Part shown: positions 14,997 to 21,934 of the stretch, one piece after another
How the letters are laid out: each line of letters opens with the position of its first letter
Numbering within the stretch: the first letter of the stretch is position 1
Source: a virus
Reading direction: 5' to 3' (one strand)
IMG/VR virus record: IMGVR_UViG_3300024288_000031
Span: 1-31,770 of that record
Length of the DNA stretch: 31,770 nt
Notes under the pieces: model-generated
The model's input: only the letters and a program-made list of their open reading frames with translations
What the model was told of the DNA's origin: nothing
Databases searched by the model: none
Made by a program: the position numbers and the translations under genes

Positions 14997-16450
14997 TTGA
15001 TATTCTCAGAATCAATTTCTAGAAGCTTATTTGCTGATCGTGTAGAAATAACGTATGAAAGATTCTGGTTCTGTTCCGTTGGCTTATCCCTTACCAACCA
15101 TGGATCGAGATGGATAACGCTATCCCACTCCATGCCCTTGGCCTTGTGGCCAGTGGTGAGGAGGGTTTTGCCGTCGGCTTTGAGGACGTGCTCTGCGTAG
15201 GCGATCGCTTGGCCAAGGTCTCGCCCGTGCTCTGCGAATACCCGCATGCAAGCGGCTAGATCGTCGGCGGATTTGGATTCTGCGGAGAGTTTGTCGGCGT
15301 GCCAGGAGTCGATGAGAGAAATGGTTTGGGCTCTTGATAGTGTTTCAGGCCCAAGCTTTCGCATAGTTCCAATAAGCCTTGGGCCAATGTCTGAGCCTGC
15401 AATGGAGACAGATTGACCTGCCCCAAGCATACGAATTGCAAGTTGAAATAAGGGAGCGTTATTACGACAGATAACTGTCCACCGATCGTCGATGTCTTGG
15501 TTTCCCAATTCTTTTGGTGCGACAACTTCGCCTCCTTGCTTTGCGCTACGATAGTTCGGCACCCGCCAGCGGACATGGTCCACGATCGCCTGTGGGCAGC
15601 GGAAAGTGAGGGATAACGGGAGTGTGGTCATAGAGTAGGCGGAGATGGCGTCAAGCATACCGCCAGCTTTTGCTCCACGAAATCCATAAATGTTCTGGTA
15701 ACGGTCTCCCACTCCAATGAGACGGCCTTTGACAAATCGTTCGAGCAGTTTGTGATTAACTGGCGAGAGGTCTTGGTACTCGTCCACGAGGATTGTAGGA
15801 TAGGTAGCGAATGATCCACCGAACAATGCGGGCATGTAAACTTGATCGTTAAAGTCGATCGTGCCCTTGAATGCGAGCTTGATGGATCGCGAGAGAACAG
15901 CGTCAATAAGGTCACTTGCCAAATCGTCGGGCTCTTCATCGAGGAGCGCGTGGAAGGCGCCTTGCTTAAGGAGGCTTTGTGCTTGCGGGAAGCTGTCTGG
16001 GACGTAGCCGAAAGCCTTGGCTCGTGCCACACCATCGGTGATTGCGGAGAAGCTAGCCCAGATCGGGCCTTGCTGCGGCTTGGGCGTTTCATTGATGATC
16101 TCTCTGAGGATGTCGGCGGTCTTCGACTTGGAGAGCCGCAGCTTGGTGTAGATTTTGGCTTCCCAAGCGCGATGGCCGAAGGAGTTGAGGGTACGAACTT
16201 CCACGTTGTATGGCATGGAGAGGGTGGCTTCGTCGGCGTTGGCGCGATTGAATACCAAGTATAAAAGTGGGGCTTTGCCGGGGATTACGGAGGCGATTGC
16301 TTCCAGCGTCTTGGTTTTGCCACAGCCTGCGTAGGCTTCGATCATTAGGTTGTCGCGGGTGGAGCGTACCGCGTCGAATATCGCGGATTGCTCCTCTGTG
16401 GGCGGATGTTCGCCGGAAATCACGATTGGTGGGGATGCTATCGCTTCCAT
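14990..16450 (-). CDS. SF1 helicase, UvrD/Rep type
   Basis: A 486-residue helicase with all major SF1 motifs: AGCGKTKT (41-48, motif I), NSFGHRAW (Ia/b), ILVDEYQDLSPVN (II, DEYQ at 221-224), GVGDRYQNIYGFRGA (III), LSLTFRCP (IV), TGHKAKGMEWDSVIHLD (V) and NLSYVISTRSANKL (VI). It probably unwinds DNA 3'-5' in replication or recombination. The ATG at 16450 has GAGG 8 nt upstream and lies about 16 nt after the predicted start of its own promoter. The size is compact compared with bacterial UvrD (about 720), as usual for phage forms. Confidence 0.9.
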   Translation of the reverse strand: MEAIASPPIVISGEHPPTEEQSAIFDAVRSTRDNLMIEAYAGCGKTKTLEAIASVIPGKAPLLYLVFNRANADEATLSMPYNVEVRTLNSFGHRAWEAKIYTKLRLSKSKTADILREIINETPKPQQGPIWASFSAITDGVARAKAFGYVPDSFPQAQSLLKQGAFHALLDEEPDDLASDLIDAVLSRSIKLAFKGTIDFNDQVYMPALFGGSFATYPTILVDEYQDLSPVNHKLLERFVKGRLIGVGDRYQNIYGFRGAKAGGMLDAISAYSMTTLPLSLTFRCPQAIVDHVRWRVPNYRSAKQGGEVVAPKELGNQDIDDRWTVICRNNAPLFQLAIRMLGAGQSVSIAGSDIGPRLIGTMRKLGPETLSRAQTISLIDSWHADKLSAESKSADDLAACMRVFAEHGRDLGQAIAYAEHVLKADGKTLLTTGHKAKGMEWDSVIHLDPWLVRDKPTEQNQNLSYVISTRSANKLLEIDSENIKW

Positions 16451-16472
16451 ATTGCTTGCCTCATTTTATCTC

Positions 16473-16501
16473 ATTATGCCATAAAGGGCGAAGGAAGTCA
16501 A
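16473..16501 (-). promoter_or_regulatory. Sigma70-type promoter for the helicase unit
   Basis: On the minus strand TTGACT (16501-16496) and CATAAT (16478-16473) are separated by exactly 17 nt. Transcription would begin near 16466, giving a leader of about 16 nt before the helicase ATG. The -35 region is embedded in CTTGACTT, shared with two other promoters here. Confidence 0.75.
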
Positions 16502-16525
16502 GGCGCTTAGTGATCGGTGAGGGAT

Positions 16526-16753
16526 TTAATTCATCCTCCCTTGCGCCAGCTTGGTGACCATATGCTGCATCCTTCGCAGGTTCTCGGCGATTGAGAGCCA
16601 ACCATTCGCGAGAGCTTCATCGGCGACGTTGCCTTCGGTGTTGTGGAGGTGCGAAAGGATTGCGCAGCACTTCTGCGATTCACGAAGGTGGTCGAGGAGT
16701 TCCATGTAGGTAATGCCATGGGTGGGGAGGCCGCCGATGGTTTCGTAGGGCAT
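16526..16753 (-). CDS. Small helical protein, unknown
   Basis: A 75-residue protein, mostly helical (ITYMELLDHLRESQKCCAIL, then ADEALANGWLSIAENLRRMQHM). The ATG at 16753 overlaps the previous stop as TAATG and has GAGGAAAA upstream. It resembles small phage proteins with two amphipathic helices but no family can be named. The helicase promoter follows its stop, so it ends its transcription unit or is read through. Confidence 0.55.
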   Translation of the reverse strand: MPYETIGGLPTHGITYMELLDHLRESQKCCAILSHLHNTEGNVADEALANGWLSIAENLRRMQHMVTKLAQGRMN

Positions 16754-17121
16754 TAGGTTTTCCTCGCATTTGCGTCTGCCATTTGTTCATCGTGATCAAC
16801 TTCAAAGCGCCAAGATTCGAAGAAACCGACTTCTATCCATTCCTCTCGACTATGATAACAGCCATCGATTAGTTCCATCCACGGTTTAGGTTGTTCGACA
16901 ACGAAACCGTCGCGGTTGTAATCGTAATGCAGTCGGACACCATCGCTAGCGCGAACGGCCTCTTGATCAACCCAAACGTATCGACATTGATCATTTTTGT
17001 TGTCTGCATCAGTCCATGGTGGATAAGTAAGATCAACGCAAAGGGTATCATCATGTTTAACAACATTGAAGTTGAAAGGGCTGTCGCCGTATTCACTTTC
17101 ATGGATTTTCTTATGGCTCAT
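16753..17121 (-). CDS. Acidic early protein, unknown
   Basis: A 122-residue strongly acidic protein rich in Asp, His, Tyr and Trp (DLTYPPWTDADNKNDQ, MELIDGCYHSREEWIEVGFF, RFEVDHDEQMADAN). The composition suggests a DNA-mimic or metal-binding protein, as seen for some anti-defence proteins, but that is only a composition-based guess. The DNA is A+T-rich. The ATG at 17121 has AGGA upstream; the stop overlaps the next ATG (TAATG). Confidence 0.6.
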   Translation of the reverse strand: MSHKKIHESEYGDSPFNFNVVKHDDTLCVDLTYPPWTDADNKNDQCRYVWVDQEAVRASDGVRLHYDYNRDGFVVEQPKPWMELIDGCYHSREEWIEVGFFESWRFEVDHDEQMADANARKT

Positions 17122-17151
17122 AACGCACGTCCTCGCTTGGCGCGGCGATAG

Positions 17152-17571
17152 CTAATCTTCGCGATGTTTCGGCGTGCTGCGCGGTAGCTGACGCGATGGC
17201 GAAGGCTTCGTTTGCCCAAGCGTGTTGGCTTGGATAGAAAGTTGCTGACTTTCATCGGTGTAGGCCTTTTTGATCTCGGGGATAAGGACAGCTTGGATTC
17301 GCGCGGATTCGGCTTGCATACGGCGTTCGGTGATCGCCCAAGCACGAGAGACTGCGGAGCGGAGTTGCTCAGGGAAGCCAGAAGCGTTCATTTGATAGAC
17401 GAATTGGTCCATCTCGCGGAGATCGCGGACGAGTTGAATGTTGTTTTTGTTGAGGCTATCTATTTCTCGTGCCAACTCAAGTTGTCGGTCGAGATGGTGG
17501 CGAACATCTGCGCGAAGCTCTTGGATAATAGCTTTGAGCTTGCTTATCTCAGCTTGCTTCTTTCCGAACAT
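17152..17571 (-). CDS. Coiled-coil protein with disordered basic tail
   Basis: A 139-residue protein. Residues 4-60 are a heptad-like coiled coil (EISKLKAIIQELRADVRHHL and onward), followed by a helical domain with many Arg/Ala residues, and a disordered Pro/Ser/Lys tail. The ATG at 17571 follows AGGGGG by about 7 nt; that site is encoded in the last codons of the upstream gene. Possibly structural or replisome-associated; function unknown. Confidence 0.6.
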   Translation of the reverse strand: MFGKKQAEISKLKAIIQELRADVRHHLDRQLELAREIDSLNKNNIQLVRDLREMDQFVYQMNASGFPEQLRSAVSRAWAITERRMQAESARIQAVLIPEIKKAYTDESQQLSIQANTLGQTKPSPSRQLPRSTPKHRED

Positions 17572-17982
17572 TTAAAACCCCCTTCGGTTGATTGGTTTGG
17601 TTGCTACGCTTGGTGAGCGTTTGGCAAGGAGTGCAGTAAGGCCGGAAGGTCGCGTAGGTGTCGGCGCGGCGATTGCTTGGTAGTGATCAGGTACATCTGG
17701 ATACGGAGTGCCTGGAACTATATGCAGATATGATCCATCATGTTGTCGTCCGATGCCCCAATTCCAGTCCGGTAAACGATCTATGCCTATTTCTTCAAAC
17801 GAGGCGCTCCACCAAGGATACGCTCGATGCCCGCTGGTTGGGATCACCCACCAGAAGCCTAGCTGGTCGCACTCAGGGCACTCCGCCCCGGCACACTCTG
17901 GACAAACCACACGTGAAGCAATATCAAACGCTGGTTCTCCGCGGACCTTGTGTGCCACCAAGTATAGATCATGGGTACTCAA
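17572..17982 (-). CDS. Zinc-binding protein with CPEC-CPEC motif
   Basis: A 136-residue protein with two close cysteine pairs (VVCPECAGAECPECDQLGFW), a probable zinc knuckle, then a Trp-rich middle (YPWWSASFEEIG, DWNWGIGRQHDG) and a Pro/Thr-rich basic C-terminus ending in PINRRGF. It starts with TTG at 17982, overlapping the previous stop as TTGA, with a strong AGGAGG 6 nt upstream. Function unknown; the metal site suggests nucleic acid or protein binding. Confidence 0.6.
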   Translation of the reverse strand: MSTHDLYLVAHKVRGEPAFDIASRVVCPECAGAECPECDQLGFWWVIPTSGHRAYPWWSASFEEIGIDRLPDWNWGIGRQHDGSYLHIVPGTPYPDVPDHYQAIAAPTPTRPSGLTALLAKRSPSVATKPINRRGF

Positions 17983-18284
17983 CGCCGTCCTCCTGTGATT
18001 CCCTTGCGGCGGAGTAAATCCGCTACCATGTCCCGCTGCACTGGTGTGAAGCGCTTGTCTCTCGTGATCAGCGGCGCGGGCTGATGATACACTGCGCCGT
18101 GGCCTTCAACCACGTGGTGAGTTTTCATCAAGTTGAGCACATCGCTAAGCCCATGCGAGTCGCGAGGGTAGTCTAGCACGCAAGGGCCGTGTGTGCTAGG
18201 GAGTTGGATGTAAATGCGCGTGAGATCGCACCAGATGGAGATGGCCCAAGCTGGCGCGGCGGATGGGGCGGCGAAAGCGGTCAT
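17979..18284 (-). CDS. Early protein with basic C-terminus, unknown
   Basis: A 101-residue protein. The first half is Ala-rich then beta-rich (AISIWCDLTRIYIQLPS, GPCVLDYPRD), the second half helical with a basic end (KRFTPVQRDMVADLLRRKGITGGRR). The ATG at 18284 overlaps the previous stop as ATGA. No family is recognised. Confidence 0.55.
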   Translation of the reverse strand: MTAFAAPSAAPAWAISIWCDLTRIYIQLPSTHGPCVLDYPRDSHGLSDVLNLMKTHHVVEGHGAVYHQPAPLITRDKRFTPVQRDMVADLLRRKGITGGRR

Positions 18285-18475
18285 AGACGATCTTTCCATT
18301 GATTAAAGACATCAATAAGAAAATCGCGGACGCAACTTTCTTTATATTGTTTTATTTCTGCGGCTGACCATATTGTAATTTGGCCGCCGCTAGTATTGAT
18401 ATTATCCGATTCGATTTCTTCAAGTCGTGCCCAGATTTTACCGTCAATTTCACGTAAGTCTGCAATACGCGGCAT
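18281..18475 (-). CDS. Small A+T-rich accessory gene
   Basis: A 64-residue protein (RIADLREIDGKIWARLEEIE, then a Thr/Gln-rich strand, then a helical end FLIDVFNQWKDRL). The DNA is much more A+T-rich than its neighbours, suggesting recent transfer. The ATG at 18475 has AAGGGG about 9 nt upstream. A 15-nt repeat (GGGTACTTAGCGACG) lies 36 nt upstream. No function is recognised. Confidence 0.55.
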   Translation of the reverse strand: MPRIADLREIDGKIWARLEEIESDNINTSGGQITIWSAAEIKQYKESCVRDFLIDVFNQWKDRL

Positions 18476-18490
18476 GACTAAAACCCCTTT

Positions 18491-18790
18491 CTACGGTTCG
18501 TCCTGTGGCCGGGTACTTAGCGACGCTGATTCATCGAATTCTGGGTACTCATCCAGGTTGCTTTGTACCCAGCCGCCGCGATCGAAATCGTAGAACCAAT
18601 TGCTACCGACTGCATCTCGCTGGAAGAACTTGGGTAGCATATCGCGATGGCGGCAGCTAGGGCGAACGCCTGCGGGGCAATCACATTCGGAGAGAGTGCA
18701 GAGGTAGGAGGATTCGACGTTCATGTCTGTGTCGAACTTGGTGATGCGGTAGGTATCACCATCGTGGCGGCAATTATATAAGTGCGTCAT
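18491..18790 (-). CDS. SWIM-type zinc-finger protein
   Basis: A 99-residue protein with CDCPAGVRPSCRH (Cys-x-Cys-x7-Cys-x-His), the SWIM zinc-finger signature, after a beta strand block (DTYRITKFDTDMNVESSYLC). SWIM domains bind DNA or proteins. The ATG at 18790 overlaps the previous stop as ATGA with AGAGGA upstream; an ATG 8 codons earlier would extend into the previous gene. It may have an early regulatory or host-interaction role. Confidence 0.65.
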   Translation of the reverse strand: MTHLYNCRHDGDTYRITKFDTDMNVESSYLCTLSECDCPAGVRPSCRHRDMLPKFFQRDAVGSNWFYDFDRGGWVQSNLDEYPEFDESASLSTRPQDEP

Positions 18791-18981
18791 CTTCGCAGGT
18801 CCTCTCTGGCCCAACCGTCTCGCCCTTCGCGAGTTTGTTCAAGCGCGTCGGGGTGCTGCTTTGCGCCTGTGCTTGCATACCAAAGCGCGGTATTCACCTG
18901 TGCGTAGAAGCTATCGCGGTCTAGGGTTGGTTCGCCTATGCGAGTGGAATGGCGTTGGTAGAGTTCGTAGGTTGTTAGCAT
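18787..18981 (-). CDS. Small early protein, unknown
   Basis: A 64-residue polar, helical protein (TYELYQRHSTRIGEPTLDRD, YAQVNTALWYASTGAKQHPD) with a charged end. The ATG at 18981 overlaps the end of the Lar-like gene by 7 nt; the Shine-Dalgarno is weak, so translation is probably coupled. No family is recognised. Confidence 0.55.
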   Translation of the reverse strand: MLTTYELYQRHSTRIGEPTLDRDSFYAQVNTALWYASTGAKQHPDALEQTREGRDGWAREDLRR

Positions 18982-19340
18982 GACGGTTTGCTCTCGGTTT
19001 GGAAGAGGGCGAGTGCGGCTTCGGCCTTTAATGCGCGATCCATCCATGCATTGGACGTATTCTCAAAGAGCCGGGAAGCCTTTCGAACGATTTCAAAATC
19101 CTTTTTCAGATTGCTTAATGCCATAGCCTCGCCTGGAGCGGCTTGCGCAGCGAGGCGGATGTTCCACCAATCAATCGCAGCTTCACGTGAAGCGAGGTCA
19201 TTCTTTTCTAGGCCACAACCATCACACATAATCCAAAATGTATTGTATCCATTACAATCAATCTCGATATTCAAACTGCCACAACGAATGCATGGCAGAA
19301 GCTCCACCATCTCCCGCGCGCTCTGCGATTGGTCGATCAT
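18975..19340 (-). CDS. Lar-like (restriction alleviation family) zinc-ribbon protein
   Basis: A 121-residue protein. Residues 15-62 match the small Lar zinc-ribbon pattern: LLPCIRCGSLNIEI, then WIMCDGCGLE (two CxxC pairs), then REAAIDWWNIR. Lar of the Rac prophage lowers restriction of unmodified DNA; many phage relatives share only the zinc fold, so anti-restriction is a hypothesis. A C-terminal helix (LKKDFEIVRKASRLFENTSN) is an addition. The ATG at 19340 overlaps the previous stop (ATGA) with GGAG 8 nt upstream; the open frame also runs further upstream across two other genes, which I treat as chance. Confidence 0.7.
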   Translation of the reverse strand: MIDQSQSAREMVELLPCIRCGSLNIEIDCNGYNTFWIMCDGCGLEKNDLASREAAIDWWNIRLAAQAAPGEAMALSNLKKDFEIVRKASRLFENTSNAWMDRALKAEAALALFQTESKPSC

Positions 19341-19537
19341 TGAAGCTTCTCCGTTTTGAAAGCGTGTTGCTTGGCGTATAGCAACGCGCGAGTAGGGAGG
19401 CCACGGCGTGATAGTTGTTCTACCACGTCGCACTTCGTGGAGCGATCGAAGAAGTATTCGTAGCGGATGCCGTTGATTGCGATTGTGGTAGAACGATCGA
19501 GATCGTTGCGGCCGAGGTAGAGGATGGTGGAAGGCAT
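19337..19537 (-). CDS. Small early protein, unknown
   Basis: A 66-residue protein starting with strands (STILYLGRNDLDRSTTIAIN) followed by a basic helical end (QLSRRGLPTRALLYAKQHAF). The ATG at 19537 has GAGGAGG upstream and overlaps the previous stop (TAATG). No family is recognised. Confidence 0.55.
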   Translation of the reverse strand: MPSTILYLGRNDLDRSTTIAINGIRYEYFFDRSTKCDVVEQLSRRGLPTRALLYAKQHAFKTEKLQ

Positions 19538-19733
19538 TATTCTTCCTCCTCGCTTTCGTCATATTCATCCTCGATGATAAAAACCTGAATAGGCGCTTCG
19601 CCAGCGTATTCTTCGTTGTGACAGCGTTCTTGATAGCCTCCCGCAAAGCTTCGACTAACTCAACAGGAAGTTCTTGCGCTTCAAGTGCATTCTCAAGTAC
19701 GTTCGCGGGGATTCGTTTGAAAGCTTTAGTCAT
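19537..19733 (-). pseudogene. First gene of the second early unit, split by an apparent -1 frameshift
   Basis: The ATG at 19733 has GGAG 7 nt upstream and lies about 17 nt after a predicted transcription start. Its frame gives a good helical protein for some 33 residues (FKRIPANVLENALEAQELPV, ELVEALREA), then turns into unlikely Arg-rich sequence. The -1 frame picks up near 19640 with QERCHNEEYAGEAPIQVFII and an acidic EDEYDESEEEE end, whose TAA overlaps the next ATG. The join would give about 65 residues. No classic slippery heptamer is obvious, so an indel, an assembly error or a programmed shift are all possible. Confidence 0.5.
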
Positions 19734-19752
19734 GCTGCTGCTCCATTGTATC

Positions 19753-19785
19753 TGTGATCATATCACACAATTGCCACAAAGTCAA
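19753..19785 (-). promoter_or_regulatory. Sigma70-type promoter with palindromic operator
   Basis: On the minus strand TTGACT (19785-19780) and TATGAT (19762-19757) are separated by 17 nt; this is close to consensus. A palindrome TGTGATCATATCACA (19753-19767) covers the -10, so a dimeric repressor could block it. Two copies of GATTTAAATG (19787-19796 and 19807-19816, 20 bp apart) lie upstream of the -35 and could be an UP element or activator sites. Confidence 0.8.
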
Positions 19786-19828
19786 GGATTTAAATGAACG
19801 GAATGAGATTTAAATGGGGAAATGAAAT

Positions 19829-19856
19829 CGGGGAGAGCGATGGGCTGCTCTCCCCG
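19829..19856 (-). terminator. Terminator-like hairpin after the coiled-coil gene
   Basis: CGGGGAGAGC (19856-19847 read on minus) pairs perfectly with GCTCTCCCCG (19838-19829) over an 8-nt loop, followed by ATTTCATTT. The 10-bp GC-rich stem with a U-rich tail, 9 nt after the stop of the gene at 19866 and just before the next promoter, marks the end of a minus-strand transcription unit. Confidence 0.65.
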
Positions 19857-19865
19857 AAGGGTTGG

Positions 19866-20546
19866 TTAGGCGCGGTGAAGGGAGATGAAATAGTCCTCGT
19901 CAGTGCCGCCGCCAGCGATCCAATCTTCGTGGGAGACGTAGCCGGGGACGTTGATGTAGCGTTTGCCGAAGTAGGGGCCTGGGCTAGGCTGGGGTTCAGA
20001 AGCGGCCCCAATCGGGATGGTATTCGTTGTAATGTGCCCATCCTCCTTCGGGCTCTCGATAGTATCCGTCGTAGGGTCCACTACCTCCGTCTTGACCTCC
20101 GAAGGCTGGGGTTCACCCTGATCCTTCACTTCTTGATGGATCGTATCCGTTTCCGTCCAAACAGGCGGCTGATAGGGAGGCAGATCAGCTGGCGGGGGGC
20201 TTGGCTGCACCTCCGCCTTCGGCACGCTCGCCTCTACGGCCGACGACAGAGTAGCCTGCACACTTCGGATCGCCAAGAGGAGAGCATCCGCCTTGTCATT
20301 CGCCTCCAATGCCCGAAACCCGTAGTCATCACGCTCGACCTCCAGCGAGCGGATGGTGGAGCGTAGCGCATCCATCTCGGTTGCTCGATCCATGAGCCGG
20401 GTTTCCAGCCTTGCGATCCGTTCGCCGTCGGCTACGCTGGCGTTCTTTAGCCGATCGATGGTATCGAGCAGCGTTGGCTCCCGCTCCGCTGCGGCATAAG
20501 CATCCGCGATTTGCTTAATGAAATTCTGTCCTTCACCGTGTGTCAT
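19866..20546 (-). CDS. Coiled-coil protein with Pro-rich linker and C-terminal domain
   Basis: A 226-residue protein. Residues about 24-90 form a coiled coil (LLDTIDRLKNASVADGERIA and onward), about 110-185 are Pro/Glu/Thr-rich and disordered, and the end (FGKRYINVPGYVSHEDWIAG, GGTDEDYF) looks like a small folded domain. The ATG at 20546 has GGAG 8 nt upstream; a longer form from TTG at 20609 is less likely. It has an unusually long and folded 5' leader (20547-20807), so post-transcriptional control is likely. Function unknown. Confidence 0.65.
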   Translation of the reverse strand: MTHGEGQNFIKQIADAYAAAEREPTLLDTIDRLKNASVADGERIARLETRLMDRATEMDALRSTIRSLEVERDDYGFRALEANDKADALLLAIRSVQATLSSAVEASVPKAEVQPSPPPADLPPYQPPVWTETDTIHQEVKDQGEPQPSEVKTEVVDPTTDTIESPKEDGHITTNTIPIGAASEPQPSPGPYFGKRYINVPGYVSHEDWIAGGGTDEDYFISLHRA

Positions 20547-20565
20547 TTGCTTGCTCCAGCTTGGT

Positions 20566-20587
20566 ATAGCAACCTGATTGTTGCTAT
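20566..20587 (-). promoter_or_regulatory. Leader hairpin just before the ribosome binding site
   Basis: ATAGCAAC and GTTGCTAT form a perfect 8-bp inverted repeat around a 6-nt loop, ending about 12 nt before the GGAG of the gene starting at 20546. It could control access to the start region. Confidence 0.5.
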
Positions 20588-20687
20588 CTCGGGGATAGAA
20601 AAAGCCCAAACGTACTTACGCTTTTATGGTCGGCCCTAAGTGGCTCTAGGCCTAGTTGCGTTTAGGTTGTCGCTACTGGCGACTTAG

Positions 20688-20720
20688 TTGCATGGGTGGG
20701 CAATAGGGACACCCATGTAG
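20688..20720 (-). repeat. Further inverted repeats in the same leader
   Basis: CATGGGTG and CACCCATG form an 8-bp inverted repeat with an 11-nt loop, overlapping an alternative hairpin ACACC-CATGTA-GGTGT. A third hairpin, GTCGC-TACTG-GCGAC, lies just to the left near 20670. Together with the 82-nt element they make the whole 20547-20807 leader highly structured. Confidence 0.45.
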
Positions 20721-20723
20721 GTG

Positions 20724-20805
20724 TTGAGTGGGCGGGCAGATCATCGATTTACACGGCCAGCTTTAGCCAAGGTACAAATCAAGTCTTCGTGCCGTGCCCA
20801 CTCAA
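20724..20805 (-). ncRNA. 82-nt strongly folded RNA element in a gene-free leader
   Basis: Read on the minus strand, TTGAGTGGGC pairs with GCCCACTCAA (20805-20796 with 20733-20724, 10 bp), then GGCA with TGCC (20793-20790 with 20738-20735), then GATTTGTAC with GTGTAAATC (20780-20772 with 20754-20746, 9 bp including two G-U pairs that would be A-C mismatches on the other strand). It lies in the 261-nt stretch without a gene between 20547 and 20807, after the stop of the gene at 20808. It could be a cis-regulatory leader or a processed small RNA. It is not a tRNA. Confidence 0.5.
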
Positions 20806-20807
20806 TG

Positions 20808-21074
20808 CTAAAGTTGACAAGGCTCGGTCCAAACAGGCAGACATTTGAATTGTATTGTTTCATCAAATAAGGTGAAAAACTCTTCACCTTGAGCTTTGTC
20901 TACTCGTTTGCCTGTAACACGATATGTCACCTCATAACTTGTGCGTTCGGATTGTTCAATTTGCACGTCTATGCACCTTGAGTAACTAATCTTTACGCTT
21001 GGCAAGAGATGTTCAAATCGATTGAACACATGAATGTCTGTGTCGCTGTTTCTAAGCATCCATACCTGAGTCAT
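20808..21074 (-). CDS. Small A+T-rich beta protein, unknown
   Basis: An 88-residue protein rich in predicted strands (VKISYSRCIDVQIEQSERTS, YEVTYRVTGKRV, ETIQFKCLPVW). The DNA is A+T-rich against its surroundings, suggesting an accessory gene. The ATG at 21074 has GGAGA 6 nt upstream. No family is recognised. Confidence 0.6.
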   Translation of the reverse strand: MTQVWMLRNSDTDIHVFNRFEHLLPSVKISYSRCIDVQIEQSERTSYEVTYRVTGKRVDKAQGEEFFTLFDETIQFKCLPVWTEPCQL

Positions 21075-21085
21075 GTCAATCTCCG

Positions 21086-21754
21086 TTAGTGCGTGGTGGC
21101 TTCAGCCCCAGCCTTCGGTTTGCTACGCGGCGGGGCAGTCTTCCCCGCCTGCTTAGCCGAAAGCTGGCCTGAAGTCTTGGGCTTCGCCTTCTTTTCCTCA
21201 GCCTTAGCGACCAGCGTCGCGTCGGGCTTTAGACCAGCGAGAGAGATAGCAACCGGCTTGGTCTTGCGAGCTTCGATAGTCGCTTCGGCTTGCGTGTAGT
21301 ATGACGCATCCGCTTCGAGAAGCTCCTTCGCCCATTTGCTAACATCGCTCGCCTTGTAGTGAGAAGGCTTGCCGCCGTCTGCGCGGATTTGGTCCTTGAT
21401 AATATCGCGGGCCAACCGCATCGCTTCGGTGGTAACCTCACGCGAGACCTTGGACTTGGAGGCGGCGCCACGAGCGCCCTTGTGCTTAACCTTGCTGTCC
21501 ATGAGGGTCTTGAGGTTCTCTTCGGCCTTGGCGAAGGCTGCGTCTTGGGCATTGGAAAGCTCAGCGCCCTCCAAGTCCTTAACCGTAATCTTCGACATGC
21601 CGGCGTTCAGCACCTCAGCCAAGCCGCGGAAGATGATCTCCTGGAACATAGGGTCCGAGAGCATCGACGGCGTGACTTTGAGGCTCCGCTTCGCCTTTGT
21701 GATGGGGATTTCCATCACAACGGTTTCCGCGTTCGCTTGGTCTACATCAGACAT
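21086..21754 (-). CDS. Early protein with Lys/Ala-rich basic tail, possibly DNA-binding
   Basis: A 222-residue protein. The N-terminal 60 residues look folded (VVMEIPITKAKRSLKVTPSM, MFQEIIFRGLAEVLNAGMSK), the middle is helical (EVTTEAMRLARDIIKDQIRA), and the last 60 residues are Lys/Ala/Pro-rich and disordered, like a histone-type tail. This suggests binding to nucleic acid. The ATG at 21754 has AAGGAAA upstream; a GTG three codons earlier is possible. It is one of the larger early genes close to the main promoter, so it may be made in quantity. Confidence 0.6.
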   Translation of the reverse strand: MSDVDQANAETVVMEIPITKAKRSLKVTPSMLSDPMFQEIIFRGLAEVLNAGMSKITVKDLEGAELSNAQDAAFAKAEENLKTLMDSKVKHKGARGAASKSKVSREVTTEAMRLARDIIKDQIRADGGKPSHYKASDVSKWAKELLEADASYYTQAEATIEARKTKPVAISLAGLKPDATLVAKAEEKKAKPKTSGQLSAKQAGKTAPPRSKPKAGAEATTH

Positions 21755-21763
21755 AGTGTGCAC

Positions 21764-21934
21764 TTTCCTTTCTGGTGTCTCTAGTTAGTCGCAGACTTCG
21801 CGCTATTGCATTTGGGGCAGTCGCAGAGCGGCAAGCGTTCTATGCCTATGCAATCTCTGGCCTCGTCAGCAAGGGCGTTACCCTTGGAGGGGGATTAGTT
21901 CCCCCTTTCGGCCTGTGTTGTTGATCTAGGGTAC
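21764..21934 (-). other. Gene-free gap with tandem hairpins and a Cys-rich gene remnant
   Basis: Two hairpins stand side by side: AAGGG-cgtta-CCCTT (21871-21885) and GGGGGA-ttagt-TCCCCC (21889-21905). A minus-strand frame ending at 21781 encodes IERLPLCDCPKCNSAKSATN, a plausible CxCxxC zinc tail, but it has no good start, so it may be the 3' remnant of a deleted gene. Confidence 0.35.

Noticed and set aside
20724-20805. tRNA gene
   Set aside because: No T-loop GTTCGA-type sequence, no 7-bp acceptor followed by a D-arm; the helices do not make a cloverleaf.
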